Shown here in pieces: positions 1 to 5,196 of a DNA stretch of 8,037 nt. Source of the stretch: an uncultured Clostridia bacterium (GTDB lineage: Bacteria; Bacillota; Clostridia; Oscillospirales; Acutalibacteraceae); assembly GCA_937884625.1 (NCBI GenBank), contig CALGCE010000206.1:1-8037 (forward strand), given 5' to 3'. The notes beneath the pieces were generated by a model that was not told the origin of the DNA, did no database searches, and was given only the letters and a program-made list of their open reading frames with translations. Both the position numbers and the translations under genes were made by a program. How positions within the stretch are numbered: the stretch's first letter is position 1; each line of letters starts with the position of its first letter.

Positions 1-2
1 AC

Positions 3-254
3 GATCTTATTGAAGATCAGAGCATCTTACTTATTGATGACTCAATTGTACGTGGAACACAGTTACGTGAAACCACAGAATATTTATATGAAAACGGAGC
101 AAAGGAAGTACACATCCGTCCTGCCTGCCCACCGATCATGTATGGCTGTAAATATCTGAATTTCTCCCGTTCCAAATCTGAGATGGATCTGATTACCAGA
201 AGAACGATTGCACGCCGTGAAGGTGAAAATGTGGATGAAAAGATTCTTGAAATT
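3..254 (+). pseudogene. purF: purF fragment (amidophosphoribosyltransferase, PRPP-binding part)
   Basis: PurF carries out the first committed step of purine synthesis, making 5-phosphoribosylamine from PRPP and glutamine. The fragment shows the type I phosphoribosyltransferase PRPP loop, [16 protein letters not shown] (fragment residues 9-24), followed by [10 protein letters not shown] and the stretch [20 protein letters not shown]. These follow one another as in clostridial PurF, which resembles the Lachnospiraceae version as I remember it. The match ends at about [10 protein letters not shown], where a real PurF would continue for several dozen more residues. Codon use (CTG, TCC, CGT) looks less AT-rich than the dnaA-recF block, hinting at a different source genome. 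The right border is approximate, within about 15 nt. Confidence 0.82.
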
Positions 255-827
255 GAAGAGAAGCTTTCATATCCTGCATTTGGAAAACCTGCAAACATGG
301 GTTCATCTGTAGGAATCACAAAGGCTCACAACAGAGATGAACTTGTAAAGGCTATTGAAGATGGCGCAATGGCATTCCCTGGAGTTCTCGGAATCCATGA
401 CCTTGTAGTTCATAACTACGGACCGGGCAGACAGTTTGCCTCGGTACACGTTGAAGTACCGCAGGATACCGACATAGTAGCCTGTCACGAAAAGATAGAT
501 TTGTGCGAAAAGGTGGTATGTGAGAAAACAGGTGTCAGCCTTGTAATCCATATGGACCCGATAAACGTTAACGATACGTCAATAACCGATACTAAAAACA
601 AAATGATTGAGATTATAAAGAGTATCGATGAACGACTTACCCTACACGATTTTCGAATGACACCGCATTCAAACCTCAGGACAAATCTTATATTTGACGT
701 GGTAATGCCGTCAGGCATGAAGATGCGTGAAAATGAACTCAATGAAAAAATACTTGCAAAAGCAAAGGAAATTGACGAGAGTTACTGTTGCGTAATTACC
801 TTTGACCGAGATTTTACGGGAAAATGA
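3..827 (+). CDS. Chimeric open frame: PurF / Ddl / CDF transporter pieces, 5'-partial
   Basis: The frame is open from base 3 to the TGA at 825-827 (274 codons) with no start needed inside the window. Translated, it changes protein family twice without a stop: residues 1 to about 84 match the C-terminal part of amidophosphoribosyltransferase, about 85-120 match the ATP-grasp region of D-alanine-D-alanine ligase, and about 121-274 match the C-terminal domain of a cation diffusion facilitator. None of the three is complete: PurF lacks its N-terminal glutaminase domain and its end, Ddl is only about 36 residues, and CDF lacks all membrane helices. The internal ATG at 138 is inside the PurF piece and is not a credible start. 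These proteins act in purine synthesis, cell-wall precursor synthesis and metal export, so a working fusion is implausible. I infer an assembly or amplification chimera at a contig end; the family assignments are firmer than that explanation. Confidence 0.75.
   Translation, partial: DLIEDQSILLIDDSIVRGTQLRETTEYLYENGAKEVHIRPACPPIMYGCKYLNFSRSKSEMDLITRRTIARREGENVDEKILEIEEKLSYPAFGKPANMGSSVGITKAHNRDELVKAIEDGAMAFPGVLGIHDLVVHNYGPGRQFASVHVEVPQDTDIVACHEKIDLCEKVVCEKTGVSLVIHMDPINVNDTSITDTKNKMIEIIKSIDERLTLHDFRMTPHSNLRTNLIFDVVMPSGMKMRENELNEKILAKAKEIDESYCCVITFDRDFTGK
255..362 (+). pseudogene. ddl: ddl fragment (D-Ala-D-Ala ligase ATP-grasp piece)
   Basis: About 36 residues resemble the central ATP-grasp domain of D-alanine-D-alanine ligase, the cytoplasmic enzyme that joins two D-alanines for peptidoglycan. 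The recognisable run is [20 protein letters not shown] followed by [10 protein letters not shown]. The family's ATP-binding lysine is the K of GKPAN (codon 285-287), and the GSSVGI loop is intact. The residue before this lysine is glycine where I expect valine. Nothing of the N-terminal or C-terminal thirds of Ddl is present. Both borders are approximate because the flanking sequence is low-complexity Glu/Lys-rich (left) and short (right). Confidence 0.7.
363..827 (+). pseudogene. CDF-family metal cation efflux protein, C-terminal domain only
   Basis: This is the cytoplasmic ZT-dimer domain of a cation diffusion facilitator, a membrane transporter that exports divalent metals (Zn, Fe, Mn) in exchange for protons. 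The diagnostic stretch is [19 protein letters not shown], then SVHVEVP, the CHEKID helix and VIHMDP. The histidines of HVEV, HEKID and HMDP and the Asp of HMDP are at the positions used for metal binding in this domain (compare YiiP). The end, [13 protein letters not shown], is a normal CDF C-terminus, so the stop at 825-827 is natural. The six transmembrane helices that should precede it (about 200 residues) are missing and replaced by the Ddl and PurF pieces. In the genome this is probably an intact gene convergent with rbr. The cargo metal cannot be told from this part. Confidence 0.82.
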
Positions 828-880
828 TGCCGGCATCAGATGGCAGACGGCAGTTCATTTATATTAATATTTATTATATA

Positions 881-911
881 AAAATCCGCATTCAAAACGA
901 ATGCGGATTTT
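881..911. terminator. Bidirectional rho-independent terminator
   Basis: There is a perfect 13-bp inverted repeat: left arm AAAATCCGCATTC (881-893), loop AAAAC, right arm GAATGCGGATTTT (899-911). It has an A-run on one side and a T-run on the other, so it works as stem plus U-tract in both directions. It sits between the stop of the CDF gene (+) and the stop of rubrerythrin (-), exactly where convergent genes need one. Confidence 0.9.
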
Positions 912-925
912 ACAATATTAAAATA

Positions 926-1468
926 TTACTTGAAATATCTGTTGAGCAAACCCTCAAAAGCCTTACCGTGACGGGCTTCGTCCCTTGCCATTTCGTGAAC
1001 GGTATCATGGATAGCGTCAAGACCTAATTCTTTTGCAAGTTTTGCAAGTTCAGTCTTACCCATTGTAGCACCGTTCTCTGCCTCAACACGTACTTTAAGA
1101 TTTTCTTTGGTGCTCTCGCTTACTACTTCGCCCAACATCTCAGCAAACTTTGCTGCATGTTCTGCCTCTTCAAAAGCCGCCTTTTCCCAATACATACCGA
1201 TTTCGGGATAACCCTCTCTGTGGGCGGCCCTTGCCATTGCAAGATACATACCTACTTCGGTACATTCACCCTGAAAATTCTCACGAAGACCGTCAATTAT
1301 TCTCTGGTCAACACCCTTTGCAACACCGATTACGTGTTCTGCCGCCCAAGACATGTCGCCTGACTGCTCACTGAACTTTGATGCAGGAGCATGACAAATC
1401 GGGCATTCTGACGGAGCCTCGTCGCCCTCATAAACGTAACCGCAAACTAAACATACGTACTTTTTCAT
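926..1468 (-). CDS. rbr: Reverse rubrerythrin (N-terminal rubredoxin, C-terminal diiron domain)
   Basis: This 180-residue cytoplasmic non-haem iron protein reduces hydrogen peroxide to water with electrons that come ultimately from NAD(P)H. Residues 1-35 form a rubredoxin-type Fe(SCys)4 domain, with Cys6, Cys9, Cys22 and Cys25 in [10 protein letters not shown] and CPIC. Residues 40-180 form a ferritin-like four-helix domain with diiron ligands at Glu68/Glu71, ExxH at Glu101-His104 and ExxH at Glu164-His167 (DEARH). Classical rubrerythrin has the rubredoxin at the C-terminus; this is the swapped order known as reverse rubrerythrin in clostridia. The start ATG is preceded by GGAGG (complement of 1478-1482), 9 nt upstream. 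It lies 32 bp downstream of perR on the same strand, so it is likely co-transcribed with and controlled by PerR, as rubrerythrins are in Clostridium acetobutylicum. Confidence 0.94.
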   Translation of the reverse strand: MKKYVCLVCGYVYEGDEAPSECPICHAPASKFSEQSGDMSWAAEHVIGVAKGVDQRIIDGLRENFQGECTEVGMYLAMARAAHREGYPEIGMYWEKAAFEEAEHAAKFAEMLGEVVSESTKENLKVRVEAENGATMGKTELAKLAKELGLDAIHDTVHEMARDEARHGKAFEGLLNRYFK

Positions 1469-1477
1469 TTTTTATTT

Positions 1478-1482
1478 CCTCC
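1478..1482 (-). promoter_or_regulatory. Ribosome-binding site of rubrerythrin
   Basis: GGAGG on the - strand lies 9 nt before the ATG at 1468. It is the strongest Shine-Dalgarno site in the window, consistent with high expression of rubrerythrin within the operon. Confidence 0.8.
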
Positions 1483-1500
1483 AAATTTAAAATATTAATC

Positions 1501-1875
1501 CTATTTTTGTCGGCAATTTTTACAAATACCGTATACCGTACATACAGACCTTTCGGGTGTAAAACCGACTTCATTTGCAAGTTTATACCCTACATCGGTG
1601 TCGGTATACACGTCAGTAATGCTGCCGCATTTTTTACAACGCAAATGTATATGCGAAGAAGTATCAGCATCAAAATGCTCAAAACCGTCGCCTACGGCAA
1701 CCTTTATTATATCGCCATTTTCATACAGTTCGGAAAGGTTTCTGTACACCGTCCCTAAACTTATATTTGGTATGGTTTTCTTAACTTCTTCATACACCTG
1801 CGTTGCGGTGGGATGGCTTTTGGTGTTTTTAAGTACTTCATACACCGCCTCACGCTGACGTGAAAAGTTTTTCAT
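1501..1875 (-). CDS. perR: PerR-type peroxide-sensing repressor (Fur family)
   Basis: This 124-residue metal-dependent DNA-binding repressor belongs to the Fur family. Residues 1-65 hold the winged helix (HPTATQVYEEVKK, then SLGTVYRNLSEL as recognition region); the rest is the dimer and metal domain. All five regulatory-metal ligands of Bacillus subtilis PerR (His37, Asp85, His91, His93, Asp104) have counterparts at exactly the same spacing: His21, Asp69, His75, His77 and Asp88. Aspartate at the last position, where Fur has Glu, favours PerR over Fur. Structural zinc cysteines are Cys80/Cys83 and Cys118/Cys121. In PerR, iron-catalysed oxidation of the histidines by peroxide releases DNA. I start at the ATG at 1873-1875, with GGGG 6-9 nt upstream; an in-frame TTG at 1891-1893 would destroy that spacing. 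The protein is about 20 residues shorter than the B. subtilis one, mostly at the N-terminus. It is the first gene of an operon with rbr. Confidence 0.92.
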   Translation of the reverse strand: MKNFSRQREAVYEVLKNTKSHPTATQVYEEVKKTIPNISLGTVYRNLSELYENGDIIKVAVGDGFEHFDADTSSHIHLRCKKCGSITDVYTDTDVGYKLANEVGFTPERSVCTVYGICKNCRQK

Positions 1876-1890
1876 AAAAATACCCCAAAT

Positions 1891-1905
1891 CAATAATGAT
1901 TACTA
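1891..1905. promoter_or_regulatory. Candidate Per/Fur box in perR leader
   Basis: The bases CAATAATGATTACTA form a 7-1-7 inverted arrangement that matches the B. subtilis Per box (TTATAATNATTATAA) at 10 of 14 fixed positions. It lies between the perR -10 box and the start codon, a typical place for autorepression. This is a match by eye to a degenerate AT-rich consensus. Confidence 0.5.
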
Positions 1906-1921
1906 TTTTATTATAATAAAA
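1906..1921. promoter_or_regulatory. Perfect 16-bp palindrome over the perR -10 box
   Basis: TTTTATTATAATAAAA is identical on both strands and covers the -10 hexamer of the perR promoter. It shares the TTATAAT core of Per boxes and sits next to the 1891-1905 site, so the two may form a tandem operator. AT-rich palindromes arise easily by chance, hence moderate confidence. Confidence 0.45.
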
Positions 1922-1938
1922 AATAACACTTTTGTCAA
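1910..1938 (-). promoter_or_regulatory. Sigma-A promoter of the perR-rbr operon
   Basis: Read on the - strand, TTGACA (complement of 1933-1938) is followed by a 17-nt spacer and TATAAT (complement of 1910-1915). Both hexamers match the consensus at every position with optimal spacing. It lies about 35 nt upstream of the perR ATG. A promoter this strong is expected to need a repressor, which fits the operator-like sequences around it. Confidence 0.88.
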
Positions 1939-1939
1939 G

Positions 1940-2133
1940 AGTTTTTAGTTTTTAGTTCCTAGTTTTTAGTTTTTAGAATATGCCGGTCTAGCATCTAGCG
2001 TCTAGAAACTAGCATCTAGCAACTAGACACTAGACGTGCTTTCAATTTTTCTAACATCTAGTATCTAAAAACTATACAATGCCGTCCGCAGGACACCTTG
2101 ACGCTAAAAACTAAAAACTAGAAACTAAAAACT
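1940..2133. repeat. Heptanucleotide (7-bp) repeat element with inverted arms
   Basis: The left arm (1940-1976) is five copies of TTTTTAG, the middle one being TTCCTAG. The right arm (2104-2133) is four copies of CTAAAAA, one being CTAGAAA, and is the reverse complement of the left arm over 29 of 30 positions. Between them, CTAG recurs exactly every 7 nt at 1988, 1995, 2002, 2009, 2016, 2023 and 2030. After a 14-nt gap the series resumes in the same phase at 2051, 2058, 2065 and 2072, starting with CTA. CTAG, usually scarce in bacteria, occurs ten times in under 200 bp. No open frame crosses it. It resembles in kind the short tandem heptamer repeats of cyanobacteria and may be a mobile or structural intergenic element; its function is unknown to me. 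Confidence 0.9.
2084..2094. repeat. Small GC-rich inverted repeat inside the heptad element
   Basis: GTCC-GCA-GGAC is a 4-bp stem with a 3-nt loop. It stands out as the only GC-rich patch between the inner heptads and the right arm, within an interruption of about 25 nt. It may tip a larger hairpin formed by the arms. It is too short to call a terminator. Confidence 0.35.
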
Positions 2134-2217
2134 TATTTTTAAGATGTCGGTGAATGTCCAAAAATGAAAGGATAAAGTATAAGCGTGATATATTGTAATA
2201 CTTTTACACTTTTTTAG

Positions 2218-2246
2218 TTGAAAAAGTTAATAACTTATGATATACT
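2218..2246 (+). promoter_or_regulatory. Probable dnaA promoter
   Basis: TTGAAA (2218-2223) is followed by a 17-nt spacer and TATACT (2241-2246), about 70 nt before the dnaA ATG. Five of six bases match at each hexamer. The spacer contains the inverted repeat AAGTTA-A-TAACTT (2224-2236), a possible binding site for DnaA or another regulator. A further TATAAT at 2276-2281 has no good -35 partner. Confidence 0.6.
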
Positions 2247-2300
2247 GTATAAGTATTGGTATGTAGAATTAGTATTATAATATATTAATATTATTTTATT

Positions 2301-2307
2301 AAGGTGG
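2301..2307 (+). promoter_or_regulatory. Ribosome-binding site of dnaA
   Basis: AAGGTGG lies 7 nt before the ATG at 2315. It supports this start, which also gives the expected N-terminus for DnaA. Confidence 0.75.
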
Positions 2308-2314
2308 TATTAAA

Positions 2315-3649
2315 ATGCCTATTCAGTCAATTGATGACATTTGGGAAGCAGTTTGCACCGAATGTAAAAAGTCAATTTCAGAGGTCGCTTTTAACTGTTT
2401 TCTAAAAGACCTCAAACCCGTATCTCTTGACAACGGGGAGTTTTTCATATCCATCGGCAACGACTATATGCGTGGCGTGGTAGAAAAAAATTATTCGTCG
2501 GTTTTAGCCTCGTCTATTAAAAACGTAATGGGAATTGACGTAAAGCCGGTAATCTTTTTTGAGGATGACGAGGAGAAAATCCTTAACGCCGAAAGGCACA
2601 GTGAGGGTCTTACTTTTGAGGACTTTTTCACCTTTGATAATTTTATCGTAGGCTCTACCAACAGATTTGCCCAAGCGGCGTCCTTTGCGGTAGCGGAAAA
2701 CCCTGCTATGGAAAATTACAATCCGCTTGTAATTTACGGTAATTCGGGGGTAGGAAAAACACATCTTCTCCTTGCTATTAAGAATCACATCAAAAAGAAG
2801 TATCCAAATAAGAAAATAATGTACACAAGGGGCGAGGATTTTACCAATCAACTTATTCAGGCTTTGCAGGAGGGTAAGTTGGGACTTGGTACTATTGACG
2901 ACTTCCGTACAAAATTCAGGGGTGTGGACGTACTGCTTATTGACGATATTCATTTTATCGCAGGAAAAGAGCAGACGCAGGAAGAATTTTTCAATACCTT
3001 TAACACCCTTTATCAAAACAACAAGCAGATAGTAGTAACGCTTGACCGTCCGCCAAGGGAGATAAAAACTCTTGATGAGCGTATACGTTCAAGGTTTGAA
3101 AGCGGTCTTTTTGCCGACATTACCCCGCCCGATTTTGAAACGAGGGTAGGAATAATAAAGAAAAAGGCAGAACAAAGCGGAATAGAACTTGAAGAAAATG
3201 TTATTTTTTACATTGCCGAGCATCTTAATAAAAACACAAGACAAATTGAGGGAATAGTAAAAAAACTTACGGCTTACATATCCTTGCAGAATAAAGTGCC
3301 TACCATTGCGGTAGTACAGGGATTTATAAGGGACGTAATAAATGATATGCAACCCGAGCCCATTAAGATTGAAAAGATTATATCGGAGGTTGCAAGGACT
3401 TATAACGTGTCTGAAAACGATATTTTATCAAACAGAAGAACAGCATCTTTGGCACTTGCCCGTCAGGTTGCGATGTACATAGCAAGGGAGACTACCGAAC
3501 TTTCATATAAATCAATAGGCGAACATTTTGGTAAAGACCACACAACAGTTCTTTACAACGTCAACAGAATAGAGGAATTTTTAAAGGACAAGCCTTACGA
3601 AAAAGAACTTGTTGACGACATAATTAAGAATTTAAAGAGTGCTGTTTAA
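2315..3649 (+). CDS. dnaA: Chromosomal replication initiator DnaA
   Basis: DnaA binds DnaA boxes at oriC as an ATP-loaded filament and melts the duplex to load the helicase. The 444-residue length is normal. Domain I is residues 1-80 (DIWEAVCTECKKSISEVAFNCF), domain II is a very short acidic linker (about 82-95), and domain III is the AAA+ module from about 100. It has Walker A GNSGVGKT (142-149), Walker B VLLIDDIHFIAGKEQ (206-220), sensor 1 near VVTLDRPP, the arginine finger in RIRSRFESGL (Arg260) and sensor 2 Arg309 in KNTRQIEG. Domain IV (from about 350) binds DNA with SNRRTASLALARQ and the signature FGKDHTTVLYN (405-415). Mild oddities are Ala where a Pro usually precedes RQ, and a single Gly where GGRDHTTV is common. 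It is followed by a 219-nt spacer and dnaN, and is divergent from perR across the heptad element. Confidence 0.98.
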   Translation: MPIQSIDDIWEAVCTECKKSISEVAFNCFLKDLKPVSLDNGEFFISIGNDYMRGVVEKNYSSVLASSIKNVMGIDVKPVIFFEDDEEKILNAERHSEGLTFEDFFTFDNFIVGSTNRFAQAASFAVAENPAMENYNPLVIYGNSGVGKTHLLLAIKNHIKKKYPNKKIMYTRGEDFTNQLIQALQEGKLGLGTIDDFRTKFRGVDVLLIDDIHFIAGKEQTQEEFFNTFNTLYQNNKQIVVTLDRPPREIKTLDERIRSRFESGLFADITPPDFETRVGIIKKKAEQSGIELEENVIFYIAEHLNKNTRQIEGIVKKLTAYISLQNKVPTIAVVQGFIRDVINDMQPEPIKIEKIISEVARTYNVSENDILSNRRTASLALARQVAMYIARETTELSYKSIGEHFGKDHTTVLYNVNRIEEFLKDKPYEKELVDDIIKNLKSAV

Positions 3650-3868
3650 GAGTAAAGTTATCAACATTTATAACCTTAATTATTTTTAACTTTTTAACAC
3701 ACCTGTTTAAAAGTTTATAAGTTGAATAACTTTTCACTTTTTATCAAGTTTTTTATTAACCTTAAAAATACTGTTAAAAAAAGGGTTTGTATGTATTTTT
3801 AACCATCTTAACATCCCTTATTACTACGGTTACTTTTATTACATTTTTAGTTTTCGGGAGGAAAAAAT
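3650..3868. other. oriC: Candidate oriC: AT-rich dnaA-dnaN spacer with DnaA-box-like sites
   Basis: The 219-bp spacer has no open frame. It contains TTATCAACA (3658-3666), one base from the DnaA box TTATCCACA, and weaker relatives TTATCAAGT (3741-3749) and TTATTAACC (3753-3761). The octamer TTTTTAAC occurs in tandem at 3683-3698, again at 3796-3803, and inverted at 3773-3780. The whole spacer is very AT-rich and could unwind. The dnaA-dnaN spacer is a standard oriC location in Firmicutes. I find no perfect TTATCCACA on either strand and no clear GAT-type DnaA-trio, so the exact site of initiation remains an inference. Confidence 0.5.
3856..3861 (+). promoter_or_regulatory. Ribosome-binding site of dnaN
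   Basis: GGGAGG lies 7 nt before the ATG at 3869 and fixes this start. I see no convincing separate promoter for dnaN in the spacer, so its transcripts may start at dnaA or from a weak AT-rich promoter here. Confidence 0.8.
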
Positions 3869-4975
3869 ATGAAATTTACCGCTCAAAGAGAAACTTTGCT
3901 TGAAGCAGTTTTGAAACTTCAAAGAATAGTTGGGGCAAAGACCTCAATGCCCGTTTTAGAGGGTATACTTATTTCGGCAGAACAAGGAAAACTTACATTA
4001 ATAGCGTATAATCTAGAAATGGGAATGAAAAAGGAATTATATGCAAATTGTAATGAAAACGGAGACATAGTAATAAATGCCCGTATTCTTGCCGACATTT
4101 TAAGAAGACTTAACGGTATAGAGGTAGAAATAGAGAGTGACGACCGCCTTATGTGTCACATAAGAAGCGGAGAAGCGGTATTTGACATAATGGGAATGAG
4201 TGCAAACGATTATCCCGAAATTCCGTCGGTTGCAGAGGGTAAAAAGATAGAAATTGACGGCGATATTCTTTCTGATATGGTAAAGGGTACTATATTTGCA
4301 GTAGCACAGGTAGAGGGAACCAGACCTATACTTACGGGAATAAATGTTTCTATTAAAGACGGTGTTATGCAGTTTGTTGCGATAGACGGATACAGACTTG
4401 CAATAAGGCGTCAAAAGGTAGATATAAAAGAAGATGCCGATTTTGTTTTATCGGGAAGAGCAATAAGTGAAGCAATAAAACTTATTGAGGAAGACGATAA
4501 AAATGTAGAAATTACCGTAGGAAACAGACTTATATCATTTAATATTGCAGGATATACCTTTATCTCCCGTCTTTTAGAAGGAGAATTCGTTAATTTTGAA
4601 AAAATAATACCGACAGAACATAAGCAGTCGGCAAATATAAATTCACACGATATTATTAATACGGTAGAGCGTGTATCTTTACTTATAAGCGATACCTTTT
4701 CAACACCTGTAAGATGTATTTTCAGCGAGGATAAATTGGTTTTAAGCAGTGCCACTTCTATGGGCAGAGCAACCGAAAATTTTGAAATTAATCTTGTAGG
4801 AGAGCCTTTTGAAATAGGTCTTAACAGCAGATATTTGTTAGAGGCTTTAAAAGCTTGTGATCAGGGTAATATTAATTTTAAATTTAACGGTTCAAATGCA
4901 GGAGTAACCCTTACTTCGTCAGACGAAAATAACAAAGATTTTCTTTATCTTATAATGCCGATGAGGTTAAAGTAA
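3869..4975 (+). CDS. dnaN: DNA polymerase III beta sliding clamp
   Basis: DnaN is a ring-shaped homodimer that encircles DNA and tethers polymerase III and repair proteins. The protein is 368 residues, normal for Firmicutes, with three similar clamp domains of about 120 residues each. Recognisable parts are the start MKFTAQRETLLEAVLKLQRI, the domain 1 stretch SMPVLEGILISAE, the loop NDYPEIP at the domain 1-2 junction, GYRLAIRR in domain 2, and the C-terminal LIMPMRL, equivalent to the usual LILPVR motif that ends the partner-binding pocket. Its TAA overlaps the ATG of yaaA by one base (TAATG), implying coupled translation. No truncation or missing domain is seen. Confidence 0.98.
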   Translation: MKFTAQRETLLEAVLKLQRIVGAKTSMPVLEGILISAEQGKLTLIAYNLEMGMKKELYANCNENGDIVINARILADILRRLNGIEVEIESDDRLMCHIRSGEAVFDIMGMSANDYPEIPSVAEGKKIEIDGDILSDMVKGTIFAVAQVEGTRPILTGINVSIKDGVMQFVAIDGYRLAIRRQKVDIKEDADFVLSGRAISEAIKLIEEDDKNVEITVGNRLISFNIAGYTFISRLLEGEFVNFEKIIPTEHKQSANINSHDIINTVERVSLLISDTFSTPVRCIFSEDKLVLSSATSMGRATENFEINLVGEPFEIGLNSRYLLEALKACDQGNINFKFNGSNAGVTLTSSDENNKDFLYLIMPMRLK

Positions 4976-5196
4976 TGGAATATAAAGAAATTTATATTAA
5001 AGAGGATTTTATAAGACTTGACAGTGCCTTAAAACTTGCCTGTTTTGTGCAAACGGGAGGTCACGCAAAATTTGTTATTCAAAACGGCGAAGTTAAGGTA
5101 AATGATGAAATTTGTCTGCAAAGAGGTAGAAAACTTAAAATCGGAGATACTGCCTTTTATGAGAATAAAGGATTAATTGTAAAAAATGCGTCTTGA
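4975..5196 (+). CDS. yaaA: S4-domain RNA-binding protein YaaA (RlbA type)
   Basis: This 73-residue protein is a single S4 RNA-binding fold. The characteristic core is TGGHAKFVIQNGEVKVNDE (27-45), followed by RGRKLKIGD (50-58). The length and its place between dnaN and recF match the Firmicutes family called YaaA-near-RecF, in B. subtilis YaaA (also RlbA), thought to act on ribosomal RNA or ribosome assembly. GAGG lies 8 nt before the start inside the dnaN end. It begins on the dnaN stop (TAATG) and overlaps recF by 11 nt, so it is embedded in the replication operon. The precise biochemical role is not shown by the sequence. Confidence 0.93.
   Translation: MEYKEIYIKEDFIRLDSALKLACFVQTGGHAKFVIQNGEVKVNDEICLQRGRKLKIGDTAFYENKGLIVKNAS

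Noticed and set aside
138..827. Treating the frame from the ATG at 138 as a complete 229-residue protein
   Set aside because: The frame is open upstream to base 3 and the ATG is inside a conserved PurF segment (PPIMYGCKY), so it is an internal methionine.
824..1027. Small + strand open frame after the CDF stop
   Set aside because: It runs across the terminator hairpin and antisense through the end of rubrerythrin; there is no ribosome-binding site and no recognisable protein.
1378..1758. 126-codon + strand frame opposite perR and rbr
   Set aside because: It is the antisense shadow of two clearly recognised genes and has no family features.
2079..2103. tRNA or riboswitch in the region upstream of dnaA
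   Set aside because: No cloverleaf, T-loop GGTTCGA-like sequence or conserved riboswitch core was seen; the region is explained by repeats and a promoter.
1940..2133. CRISPR array interpretation of the 7-nt repeats
   Set aside because: Units are 7 nt with no unique spacers of 25-40 nt and no cas genes nearby.
1940..2133. Insertion sequence remnant with a transposase
   Set aside because: No open frame or transposase fragment is visible, and no clear target-site duplication flanks the arms; at most it is a non-coding mobile repeat.
2504..3016. 170-codon - strand frame within dnaA
   Set aside because: It lies fully antisense to the Walker A and B coding region of dnaA and resembles no known family.
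3764..3790. Terminator after dnaA
   Set aside because: There are A/T runs but no GC-containing stem followed by a T-tract, so dnaA transcripts may read into dnaN.
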